Assembly (NCBI RefSeq): GCF_036345255.1
Contig: NZ_CP107783.1
Coordinates: forward strand, 620,001 to 684,000
Length of the DNA stretch: 64,000 bases
Direction: 5' to 3'
Source of the DNA: Streptomyces sp. NBC_00569
GTDB lineage: Bacteria > Actinomycetota > Actinomycetes > Streptomycetales > Streptomycetaceae
Within the stretch, counting starts at the first letter, position 1, and each line of letters starts with the position of its first letter. The notes beneath the pieces were generated by a model that was not told the origin of the DNA, ran no database searches, and was given only the letters and a program-made list of their open reading frames with translations. Positions 10,674-17,949 of the stretch are shown piece after piece. The position numbers and the translations under genes are program-made.

Positions 10674-10699
10674 CGGCGAGGCATTCCCATGCCTCGCCG
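10674..10699 (-). terminator. Hairpin terminator downstream of the anti-sigma gene
   Basis: An 11-bp perfect stem (GGCGAGGCAT paired with ATGCCTCGCC, plus one outer C-G pair) with a four-base TCCC loop lies 14 bases past the anti-sigma stop. It lacks a T-tract, as usual in Streptomyces, and may serve both converging genes. Confidence 0.55.
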
Positions 10700-10712
10700 G
10701 TGCCGTGGACGC

Positions 10713-11465
10713 TCAGGCAGGGAAGTTCATCAGGGCCACCGGCGCGGAGGTGGGTTTGGGCGATCCGCCCGCCGGTTCGACCGTGATGCCCATACCGGAC
10801 GCCTTGGCGACGGGGCCGTCCAGGAGGACGGCCTGCGCCCGCGAGGCGGGGTCGAGCAGGCCGGCCGGACGCATCGTGTCGCCGTCGGCGAACCACAGCT
10901 GGTAGACCTTGCCGGACGGCGGCGTGGCCAGCCCGGCCGACACGAACGCCGCCTTGTCGCGGCTCTTGGAGACGACCACCGTGGCGCTCGCACCGCCGCC
11001 GAGGCGCGCGCTGCCGGCCTTGGCGTCGGGCGCCCCCAGGACTGCCGCGAGCTCCGCCGACCGCCGTTGCTCCGCGCCGGCCTCGGCCCGCGCGTCCCGT
11101 GCCTCCTCGTGCTGCCACACCGCGATGCCGCCGAACCCGGCGGCGGCCGCGAGGCACGCGGCGAGTGCCCAGCGCGACGCACGGCGGCCCCGCGCCGGGT
11201 TACCGCCGCCCCGCGAGGGCCGCTTCGGGAGCGGCGACTCCTGGCGGACATTGGGGATCCGTCCCATCACCCGGGCCTTGAGCTCGGGCGGCGGGGCCTC
11301 ACTCACTGCGAGCCCCAACCGGCCTGCTGTCGCTGTCAGTTCGGCGACTTCCTGGGTGCAGGCCTCGCAGACCCCGAGGTGACGCTCGAACGCGGCCAGC
11401 TCGTCGTCGGACAGCGCGTGGAGCACGTAGGCACCCGTCAGCGTGTGGACATCGGCGTTCGTCAT
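10713..11465 (-). CDS. rskA: RskA-type zinc-associated anti-sigma factor
   Basis: A 250-residue single-pass membrane anti-sigma factor. The cytoplasmic N-terminus has the ZAS zinc motif H-x3-C-x2-C (His29, Cys33, Cys36) in a Leu-rich helical domain. A Pro/Arg linker is followed by one membrane helix (about 98-117). The extracytoplasmic C-terminal RskA domain ends with the usual VYQLWF-D-G and G-I-TVEPAGGSPKPTSAPV strings. It sequesters the adjacent sigma factor at the membrane and is expected to release it on regulated proteolysis. Its ATG overlaps the sigma stop (ATGA), giving translational coupling. The family name RskA is well supported; orthology to mycobacterial RskA is inferred. Confidence 0.9.
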   Translation of the reverse strand: MTNADVHTLTGAYVLHALSDDELAAFERHLGVCEACTQEVAELTATAGRLGLAVSEAPPPELKARVMGRIPNVRQESPLPKRPSRGGGNPARGRRASRWALAACLAAAAGFGGIAVWQHEEARDARAEAGAEQRRSAELAAVLGAPDAKAGSARLGGGASATVVVSKSRDKAAFVSAGLATPPSGKVYQLWFADGDTMRPAGLLDPASRAQAVLLDGPVAKASGMGITVEPAGGSPKPTSAPVALMNFPA

Positions 11466-12046
11466 GCGTTCACCCCCAGGCAGTCGCGCAGACGGATCAG
11501 ACCGTCCCGCAGTCGCGTCTTGACCGTGCCGAGAGGCAGCGCGAGCAGCTCGGCCACTTCCCGGTACGTGAGTCCGCGGTAGTAGGCCAGCGTCACGGAC
11601 TGACGCTGGAGCTCCGTGAGGCCGCGCAGACAGCGGCGTACCTGTTCGCGTTCGAGGCGGTGCTCCACCTGCTCGGTCACCTCGTCGAACTCGGGGGTGC
11701 GCTCCAGCATGGCGGCCTGCCGCTCCCTGGCGGCGGAGGCCTCGACCGATCGGACCCTGTCGATGGCCCGCCGGTGGGCGAGCGTGAGTACCCAGTTCAT
11801 GGCCGTACCGCGGTCCGGGCGGTAGCGGGCGGCGCTGCGCCACACCTCGATCAGGACCTCCTGGGCCACCTCCTCGGACTGCGCGTGGTCGCGCAGCACG
11901 CTGCGCACCACTCCGAAGACCGGCCCGGCCACCCGGTCGTACACGGCGGCGAAGGCCTCATGGCTGCCCTTTGCGGTCCGGCCCATGAGCGCCTGGAGAT
12001 CGGGCTCCGGCGCGGGTGACGGCCCAAGGGGTGCGATTCGGTTCAC
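11462..12046 (-). CDS. sigK: SigK-type ECF RNA polymerase sigma factor
   Basis: A 194-residue ECF sigma factor with region 2 (about 20-90, including EVLIEVWRSAARYRPDRGTAMNWVLTLAHRRAID) and region 4 (about 130-190, LTELQRQSVTLAYYRGLTYREVAELLALPLGTVKTRLRDGL). The protein matches the SigK/ECF19-like group, which is paired with RskA. The GTG at 12046 is preceded by GGAAG and gives a normal-length N-terminus. It is first in a two-gene operon with the anti-sigma gene and divergent from the lipid operon. A -35/-10-like pair upstream (12081-12112) is nearly identical to one in front of the divergent operon, so autoregulation is likely. Confidence 0.9.
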   Translation of the reverse strand: MNRIAPLGPSPAPEPDLQALMGRTAKGSHEAFAAVYDRVAGPVFGVVRSVLRDHAQSEEVAQEVLIEVWRSAARYRPDRGTAMNWVLTLAHRRAIDRVRSVEASAARERQAAMLERTPEFDEVTEQVEHRLEREQVRRCLRGLTELQRQSVTLAYYRGLTYREVAELLALPLGTVKTRLRDGLIRLRDCLGVNA

Positions 12047-12080
12047 GTGGCGATCTTCCGGGAGGGAACGGCGGGACACC

Positions 12081-12112
12081 GGTAATGCGTAGCAAGGGCG
12101 CCGACGGATTGG
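12081..12112 (-). promoter_or_regulatory. Putative SigK promoter for the sigma/anti-sigma operon
   Basis: On the minus strand CCAATCCGTC (12103-12112) is followed by CGCATTACC (12081-12089). The spacer from CCAATCC to CGCATT is 16 bases. The same two blocks at the same spacing occur on the other strand in front of the lipid operon. They resemble the CCATCC-type -35 of mycobacterial SigK promoters. The predicted transcript would have a leader of about 30 bases. Confidence 0.7.
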
Positions 12113-12193
12113 TGCTGATGCGGACGAGTTTTCCACGCGGTACGCGCTCCGCATCCATGTCCTGTGTCGCCGGTGCCGCGGCGAACATCTCGG

Positions 12194-12225
12194 CCAATCC
12201 GTCCCCGCCTCGGCTCCGGATTACC
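12194..12225 (+). promoter_or_regulatory. Putative SigK promoter for the lipid-modification operon
   Basis: CCAATCCGTC (12194-12203) and CGGATTACC (12217-12225) with 16 bases between CCAATCC and CGGATT. Except for one base in the -10 block, these equal the elements before sigK. The GTG of the first operon gene lies about 55 bases downstream. Confidence 0.7.
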
Positions 12226-12280
12226 CATGAGTCCTCCGAGCGGGCAGTCGAGCGGAGGCGCGGAGCATGAGGAGTGGATC

Positions 12281-13555
12281 GTGACGCGTGCGGCACAGGG
12301 CATACGGACGGCGGTCGTGGGGAGCGGCGTGGCGGGTCTCACCGCCGCACACGTCCTTGCGCGTCGCCACGACGTGGTGATGTACGAGGCCGACGACAGG
12401 ACCGGCGGTCACGCGCACACCCACGACGTGCCCTCGGCCGACGGCAGCCTGCACCGGGTCGACTCGGGGTTCATCGTCCACAACCGCCGCACCTACCCGA
12501 ACCTGCTGCGGCTCTTCCGCGAACTCGGCGTCGCCACGCAGGAGTCGGAGATGAGCATGTCGGTACGGTGCGAAGGGTGCGGCCTGGAGTACGCCGGGGC
12601 CCTGGGGCCTTCGGGCCTGCTCGCCCAGCCGCGCAACGTGGCGCGCGGGCGCTATCTGCGCATGCTGGCCGAAGTGCCCGCCTTCCACCGGGCCGCTCGC
12701 CGACTGCTGGCCGAGAGCGGCGACGACGCCCTCACTCTCGGCGAGTTCCTGACCCGGGGCCGCTTCTCCGCGTACTTCGTCGCCCACTTCATGACGCCCC
12801 TCGTCGCCGCCGTCTGGTCCTGCGACGCCGCCACGGCCCGGCGCGCTCCGGCGCGTTACCTGTTCCGGTTCCTGGCGCACCACGGTCTGCTGTCGGTCAC
12901 CGGCTCGCCGGTCTGGCGCACGGTGACCGGCGGCTCACGCAGCTACGTCGACCGCGTCGTGAAGCAGCTGGGCGCCGTCCACACCGCCACGCCCGTACGG
13001 TCCGTGCGCCGGCACCCCGACGGCGTCGAACTCACGACCGAGGACGGCCTGACGACGGCGTACGACTCCGTCGTCATCGCCACCCACCCCGACCAGGCCC
13101 TGCGCCTCCTCGCCGACCCCACTCCCGAGGAGAGCCGCGTCCTCGGCGCCTTCCGCTACTCGCGCAACAGCACCGTCCTCCACACCGACACCGGCGTCCT
13201 GCCCAAAGCGGCGAGGGCGCGCGCCGCCTGGAACTACCTCATGCCGACCTGCGACGTCGCGGCCGACCGGGTCCGCGTCAGCTACGACATGAACCGTCTG
13301 CAGCGCCTCACCGCACCCGAGACCTTCGTCGTCACCCTCGGTGGCGAGGGCCGCGTCGACCCAGGCCGGGTGCTGGCCCGCATGACGTACGAACATCCGG
13401 TCCTCACCCCGCAGTCGGTGGCCGCCCAGCAGCGTCTCCCCGCCCTCAGCGGGCCGCGCACCGCCTATGCGGGGGCCTATCACGGCTGGGGCTTCCACGA
13501 GGACGGCTGCCGCTCCGGCGCGGCGGCGGCCGCGGCGCTGGGGGTGGTCTGGTGA
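12281..13555 (+). CDS. FAD-dependent oxidoreductase of the amine-oxidase/desaturase type
   Basis: A 424-residue flavoprotein. The N-terminal dinucleotide-binding fold shows VVGSGVAGLTAA (residues 12-23) and the following acidic MYEADDRTGGHAHT. The C-terminus has the typical AYAGAYHGWGFHEDG strand that contacts FAD. This is the same family as mycobacterial Rv0449c. It is the first gene of an operon with DUF1365, a cyclopropane-synthase-like methyltransferase and DUF1295, implying oxidation or reduction of a membrane acyl chain; the exact reaction is not known to me. The GTG at 12281 is preceded by GAGGAG at six bases. The stop overlaps the next start (GTGA). Confidence 0.88.
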   Translation: MTRAAQGIRTAVVGSGVAGLTAAHVLARRHDVVMYEADDRTGGHAHTHDVPSADGSLHRVDSGFIVHNRRTYPNLLRLFRELGVATQESEMSMSVRCEGCGLEYAGALGPSGLLAQPRNVARGRYLRMLAEVPAFHRAARRLLAESGDDALTLGEFLTRGRFSAYFVAHFMTPLVAAVWSCDAATARRAPARYLFRFLAHHGLLSVTGSPVWRTVTGGSRSYVDRVVKQLGAVHTATPVRSVRRHPDGVELTTEDGLTTAYDSVVIATHPDQALRLLADPTPEESRVLGAFRYSRNSTVLHTDTGVLPKAARARAAWNYLMPTCDVAADRVRVSYDMNRLQRLTAPETFVVTLGGEGRVDPGRVLARMTYEHPVLTPQSVAAQQRLPALSGPRTAYAGAYHGWGFHEDGCRSGAAAAAALGVVW

Positions 13556-14349
13556 TCCCCGCCCCCCGGTCCTCGTCCGCCCCGGCAGATGTTCTCCCGC
13601 CCGGCCCTGCGCCCGCGCTGTATCCGTGCCTGGTCACACACGTGCGCTCCGCACCCAGGCGCCACGTGGTGCGGCACCGCACCTACCTGTGGCTGATCGA
13701 TGTGGACCGCCCTCCCCGTCTCCCCGCCCCGCTGCGTCCCCTGGCCCGCTTCGAGGCGCGGGACCACTTCGGCGGAACGGGGCCCACGATCCGGGCGGGC
13801 CTGGAGAAATTCCTGGCCGCGCACGGTGTCGCGCCCCCGACCGGGTCCGTCGTCATGCTCGCTCAGGCCCGCGTCCTGGGTCACGTCTTCAACCCGCTCA
13901 GCCTCTTCTGGTGCCACGACCGGGACGGCGAACTGCGCTGTGTGGTGGCCGAGGTCCACAACACGTACGGCGAACGGCACTGCTACCTGCTGAGCCCGGA
14001 CGAGGCGCTCCGCGAAGGGTTCCACGAGGAATTCCGCGTGGACAAAGAGTTCTACGTCTCGCCGTTCTTCCCCGTCGACGGGCAGTACCGGATGCGTCTT
14101 CCCCTGCCCGGGGAGCGGCTCGATCTCGCCGTGCATCTGGAGCGGGCGGACGGGCGGCCGTTCACGGCGACCGTCCGGGGCCGCCGGCTCGAAGCCACCT
14201 CGGGAGCGCTGGTCCGCGCCGCGCTGCGGCACCCGTGGCCCACGCTCGCCGTCTCGACCGCCATCCGAGCGCAAGGCATCCGCCTGTATCTGAAGGGGCT
14301 GCCCTTGCAGCCCCGCCCCCGACACCGCGTACAGAAAGGCATGGATTGA
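13552..14349 (+). CDS. DUF1365 family protein
   Basis: A 265-residue DUF1365 protein. Hallmark strings are present: HVRSAPRRHVVRHRTYLWLIDVD near the N-terminus, LGHVFNPLSLFWCHD and VAEVHNTYGERHCYLL in the middle, and DKEFYVSPFFPVDGQYR. The biochemical role is unproven, but the family is almost always encoded beside FAD oxidoreductase and cyclopropane-synthase genes. GTG start overlaps the upstream stop. An insertion element begins right at its 3' end. The TGA stop lies within the TTGAC that probably marks the element boundary, so the last residues (KGMD) may differ from the ancestral C-terminus. Confidence 0.88.
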   Translation: MIPAPRSSSAPADVLPPGPAPALYPCLVTHVRSAPRRHVVRHRTYLWLIDVDRPPRLPAPLRPLARFEARDHFGGTGPTIRAGLEKFLAAHGVAPPTGSVVMLAQARVLGHVFNPLSLFWCHDRDGELRCVVAEVHNTYGERHCYLLSPDEALREGFHEEFRVDKEFYVSPFFPVDGQYRMRLPLPGERLDLAVHLERADGRPFTATVRGRRLEATSGALVRAALRHPWPTLAVSTAIRAQGIRLYLKGLPLQPRPRHRVQKGMD

Positions 14350-14432
14350 CTCCTCCCCCCTGTCAAACGAGGGGGATTCCTAGCTCACGTCGCCTGCCCC
14401 CCGGCGGGGGTGCAGGTCTTACACGATCAGCA
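14346..14432 (-). ncRNA. Candidate omega-RNA 3' region (right end of the TnpB element)
   Basis: Immediately past the tnpB stop, the minus strand folds into two strong hairpins. One has CCTGC/GCAGG arms (14393-14397, 14412-14416) with inner CCCCC/GGGGG. The second is the 6-bp stem at 14356-14375 followed by GAGGAGTCAA. In this family the guide-RNA scaffold spans the tnpB 3' end and the right end, so this position and structure suit an omega-RNA. A guide would read into the 3' end of the DUF1365 gene. Expression is unproven. Confidence 0.45.
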
Positions 14433-15605
14433 CTAGCCGGGTGGAAGACCAGCCCGGACCAGCATCACGCGGGCGGAGTTCTTGTCTCTCGGTGAGACGG
14501 CTCCGCATGCGGTGCAGGTATACGTTCGTTCGGAAAGAGGTAGTGCGTGCTTGGTTCTCGCTCCGCACTGCGCGAAGTCCGTCGTGGTGTGCGCGGGGTG
14601 TACCAGATGGACGGTCCGGCCGTGCTTCCTGGCCATCTCGACAAGCGCCGCCTTGGTGGCGCCGATCGCGGCATCTGCCGCCTTCCTGGCCATGGTCGAC
14701 TTCGCGAGGAACTTCGGCTTGAAGTCCTCGATGGCCAAGGCGTCGTGGTCGCGGACGACCTTCTTGGCCCACTTGCGGCCGGTGTCCTGCCGCTGGGCCG
14801 CGACCTTGCGTTGCAGTTTCGCCCTCTGCCGCTTTGCCTCGCGGTATCCCTTCGATCCGGCCTGTCCCTTCGCAGGGCGGCGCCGGGCCATCATCCGCTG
14901 ATAGCGGGCAAGTCTTTGCGCGGCTGTCCGCCCGTGCTGGGAGTGGGGAAGGTCGTGGTCGTCGGATGTGGTGGTCGCGGTCTCCTTGACGCCCCAGTCG
15001 ATGCCGATCACGCGACCGGTTGCGGGCAGCTTCTCAGTCTGTGCGGGGACGTCGAAGGACGCCCACCAGTGCCCCACCGCATCGCGGTACACACGCACCG
15101 ACGAGGGAGGCTTGGGCAGCTCGCGCGACCACACCGGCCGCACCACGATGTGGCCGGCCAGATGCAGACGGCCGTCCTTGAGGCGGAACCCTCGCTTGGT
15201 GTATTCGAGTGTGGGCAGCGCTTCACGCTACTTCTTGTACTTCGGCATCCCGGCCCGCTGCCGCATCGGCAACCGCGCCTTGATGTCCTTGAGGGCCTTC
15301 GCGCGCGACTTGCCGAAGTCGCGTATCAGCTGCTGCTGAGGAACGCAGGCACCATCGGCCAGCCACGGCGTGCGCGATCGGGCCTCGGTCAGCATCGCCG
15401 CGAGCTGGACCGGCCCACACGTCGTCTTCTCGCCGGTCGCCTGGTTGTGCGCGTGGACGGCCTTGGACTTGGCGACGCACTCATTCCACACCCAACGCGC
15501 CCGGTCCCACTCAGCTTCGAGCGCAGTGCGGGCCGACGCCGACAGACGCACGCGGTAGGTGTACCGGCAATGGCCGGCCGCCTGCGTGGTCGCTTCTGTC
15601 GTCAC
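14433..15605 (-). pseudogene. tnpB: TnpB-like RuvC nuclease, interrupted by one amber codon
   Basis: Reading from the GTG at 15605 gives one continuous TnpB-length frame of 391 codons broken only by TAG at 15228-15230 (codon 126), right after GMPKYKK. Downstream the same frame continues (REALPTLEYTKRGFRLKDGRL). RuvC residues remain: Asp203 in GIDWG, Glu293 in AIEDFKPKFL, and Asp374 in RDKNSA. In the zinc ribbon the expected first Cys is Phe344 (TTDFAQCG), one base from a Cys codon; the later CTACG pair is intact. A downstream GTG at 15146 could start a shortened protein. Two lesions suggest decay. It is antisense to the surrounding operon. Confidence 0.8.
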
Positions 15606-15722
15606 GCATCGGAACCTACCTGGGAGGACTGACAGTTGAGCCCCATTTGCTCTTTGTGGTGTCCCTCGCCAGCGGTTTCGGTGTATGCCGATCCGCCCCT
15701 GGCAGCGAATCTGCTTTCCCTG

Positions 15723-15767
15723 CCCGCTCACGCGGGAGCTTCATTTCCTCCCCCGGCTAAAGCCGGG
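15723..15767 (-). repeat. Left-end hairpins of the TnpB element
   Basis: Two small palindromes: CCCGC-TCAC-GCGGG at 15723-15736 and CCCGGC-TAAA-GCCGGG at 15752-15767. Such subterminal hairpins are the recognition structures in IS200/IS605-like ends. The second is followed on the minus strand by GGGGGAGGA, as at the right end. Confidence 0.55.
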
Positions 15768-15788
15768 CGTATCCACGAAGGAGAAACG

Positions 15789-17120
15789 ATGAACTTCCCG
15801 GTGACCCACCGCGGCAACGCCGAGCGGCGGGCCGACAGCACGGCCGTGGACGCGGCCGTGGACGCGACCCGATGGCCGGACGTCGCGTCGCCGCCCCCGT
15901 CCTCGCGCGCGAGAACCGCCGTCTCCCAGGCCGTCGTGCGCGGCGCGCTTGACCGCCTCCCGATGCATGTGCGACTCGCGGACAGCAGTCGACTCGGCCG
16001 GGGCGGGCCCCTTTTGAGGATCCATGACCCGGAGGCCTTCTACCGCCGCATCGGAGTGAACGGCCTCGTCGGCTTCGGTGAGTCCTACATGGCCGGGGAG
16101 TGGGACGCCCCCGACCTCGTGGCCGCCCTGAGCGTGCTCGCCGGCCACGCCGCCGAACTGATCCCCCGCCCCCTTCAGCGGCTGCGCGGAGTCTGGGCAC
16201 CACGGCAGCCGGCCGCCCAGCGCAACACCCCGGTCGGTGCCCGCGACAACATCAGCCGCCACTACGACCTGTCGAACGACCTGTTCGCCCTGTTCCTCGA
16301 CGCATCGCTCAGCTACTCCTCCGCCGTCTTCCGCGGATTCCCCGCGACCTGGCGGCACCTCGAAGCGGCACAGCACGCCAAGATCGACCGCCTGCTCGAC
16401 CTCGCCGAAGTCACCTCCGGCACCCGCCTGCTGGAGATCGGCACCGGCTGGGGCGAGCTGGCGATCAGGGCCGCCAGGCGTGGCGCCCGCGTCACCACGC
16501 TCACTCTCTCCGCCGAACAGCGTGACCTGGCGCGTGAGCGCATCCGCGCCGCGGGGGCGGCCGACCGGGTCTCCGTGGAGCTGTGCGACTACCGGGAGGC
16601 CCAGGGAACGTACGACGCCGTGGTGAGTGTCGAGATGGTCGAGGCGGTGGGCGTGGAGTTCTGGCCCGTCTACTTCAGGACGCTCGACGAACGGCTCGCG
16701 CCGGGCGGCCGCGCCGCCCTCCAGGCCATCACCATGCCGCACGACCGGATGCTCGCGAGCCGTGGCACGTTCACCTGGATCCACAAGTACATCTTCCCCG
16801 GCGGTCAGCTGCCCTCCGTGGAAGCGATCGAGGAGACGGTCCGCGACCGCACCGGCCTGCGCACCGCCCGCCGCGACGGCTTCGGCGCCCACTACGCCGA
16901 GACGTTGCGGCTGTGGCGCGAACGGTTCACCGAGCGCGCCGACGAGGTCGCAGAGCTCGGCTTCGACGACATGTTCCGCCGCATGTGGACCTTCTACCTC
17001 GCGTACTCCGAGGCGGGGTTCCGTGCGGGCTACCTGGACGTCCAGCAGTACCTGTTCACGAAGGACGGCCACCGCGGGGGTTCGGCGACCGTTCCCCGGC
17101 CGGGTGGTGGTGGACGGTGA
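15789..17120 (+). CDS. Cyclopropane-fatty-acyl-phospholipid synthase-like methyltransferase
   Basis: A 443-residue SAM-dependent methyltransferase acting on unsaturated acyl chains of phospholipids. An N-terminal Cfa domain (about 40-150, with GLVGFGESYMAGEWD) is followed by the Rossmann methyltransferase core (LLEIGTGWGELAIRAARRGARVTTLTLS) and the Cfa signature NISRHYDLSNDLFALFLD upstream of it. Close functional analogues are mycobacterial UfaA1 (Rv0447c) and CfaA in alphaproteobacterial singlet-oxygen regulons. Products could be cyclopropane or methyl-branched chains. AAGGAG five bases before the ATG at 15789 supports this start; the site lies just outside the insertion element, so translation survived the insertion. 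Stop overlaps the next start. Confidence 0.9.
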   Translation: MNFPVTHRGNAERRADSTAVDAAVDATRWPDVASPPPSSRARTAVSQAVVRGALDRLPMHVRLADSSRLGRGGPLLRIHDPEAFYRRIGVNGLVGFGESYMAGEWDAPDLVAALSVLAGHAAELIPRPLQRLRGVWAPRQPAAQRNTPVGARDNISRHYDLSNDLFALFLDASLSYSSAVFRGFPATWRHLEAAQHAKIDRLLDLAEVTSGTRLLEIGTGWGELAIRAARRGARVTTLTLSAEQRDLARERIRAAGAADRVSVELCDYREAQGTYDAVVSVEMVEAVGVEFWPVYFRTLDERLAPGGRAALQAITMPHDRMLASRGTFTWIHKYIFPGGQLPSVEAIEETVRDRTGLRTARRDGFGAHYAETLRLWRERFTERADEVAELGFDDMFRRMWTFYLAYSEAGFRAGYLDVQQYLFTKDGHRGGSATVPRPGGGGR

Positions 17121-17926
17121 ACGGGTTCGAGTGGGCCGCCTTCGCCGGGAACCTCGCACCGGCCGCGGGCGCGGCGCTCTTCGTCATGGCGGTCACCTTC
17201 GCCGTCGCCCTGCGCACGGGTCTGCACCGGATCGTTGACGTGGCCTGGGGCGTCGGCTTCACGGCCGTCGCTCTCGTGTCCTACGTGATGTCGGCCGGCG
17301 ACGGCGACCCGGGACGGCGCCTGCTGGTCAGCGTGCTCACGGGGGTGTGGGGCCTGCGGCTCGCGCTGCACATCGCACGGCGAGGCCGCGGCCACGGCGA
17401 GGACCCGCGTTACGAGGCACTGCTCGCCAGAGCCCGCGGCAACCGCGACCTGTACGCCCTGCGCGTCGTCTATCTGCTCCAAGGCGCCCTGGTCTGGCTG
17501 GTGTCGCTGCCGGTCCAGGCAGCGCAGTACGGCACACGGCCCCTGTCCGCCTTCGCGGTGGCCGGAGCCGCGCTCTGGGCGGTGGGACTCTTCTTCGAGG
17601 CGGTCGGTGACCATCAGCTCGCCCGCTTCAAGTCCGACCCGGCCCACCGGGGACGCGTCATGGACCGCGGTCTGTGGAGGCTCACACGGCACCCGAACTA
17701 CTTCGGTGACTTCTGCGTGTGGTGGGGCGTCTTCCTCGTCGCCTGCGACGCGGGGGCTGCCGCGGCCGCCGTCGCCGTGGTCTCCCCGCTCACGATGAGC
17801 TTCCTGCTGCTCAGGGGCAGCGGAAAGCCGCTCCTGGAACGGCACATGGCCGAGCGCCCCGGATACGCCGCGTACGCCGCCCGCACGAGTGGATTCTTCC
17901 CTCGCCCGCCGAAACGGGGACCCTGA
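17117..17926 (+). CDS. DUF1295 integral membrane protein (steroid-reductase-like fold)
   Basis: A 269-residue polytopic membrane protein with about six hydrophobic helices. It belongs to DUF1295, related to the isoprenylcysteine methyltransferase/steroid 5-alpha-reductase group. The C-terminal signature GLWRLTRHPNYFGDFCVWWG and the ERPGYAAYAARTSGFFP tail are typical. The matching mycobacterial gene is Rv0446c. It is last in the four-gene operon and may reduce the product of the methyltransferase; this is inference. The GTG start overlaps the preceding stop (GTGA). It converges with the photolyase, 23 bases away. Confidence 0.88.
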   Translation: MNGFEWAAFAGNLAPAAGAALFVMAVTFAVALRTGLHRIVDVAWGVGFTAVALVSYVMSAGDGDPGRRLLVSVLTGVWGLRLALHIARRGRGHGEDPRYEALLARARGNRDLYALRVVYLLQGALVWLVSLPVQAAQYGTRPLSAFAVAGAALWAVGLFFEAVGDHQLARFKSDPAHRGRVMDRGLWRLTRHPNYFGDFCVWWGVFLVACDAGAAAAAVAVVSPLTMSFLLLRGSGKPLLERHMAERPGYAAYAARTSGFFPRPPKRGP

Positions 17927-17949
17927 CACGGACCCCGCGTCGAGAGGAC

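Larger units (their letters stand above)
14346..15775 (-). mobile_element. tnpB-only IS200/IS605-like (IS1341-type) element inserted in the SigK operon
   Basis: About 1.4 kb separates two operon genes that normally adjoin. It contains only a tnpB-like frame on the opposite strand and no Y1 transposase (tnpA). Hairpins lie at both ends: CCCCCT/AGGGGG at 14356-14375 on the tnpB-downstream side, and CCCGGC-TAAA-GCCGGG at 15752-15767 on the other. Both are followed on the minus strand by GGGGGAGGA. The subterminal hairpins, and the absence of long terminal inverted repeats, fit the IS200/IS605 superfamily. Exact ends are my estimate. Confidence 0.7.
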
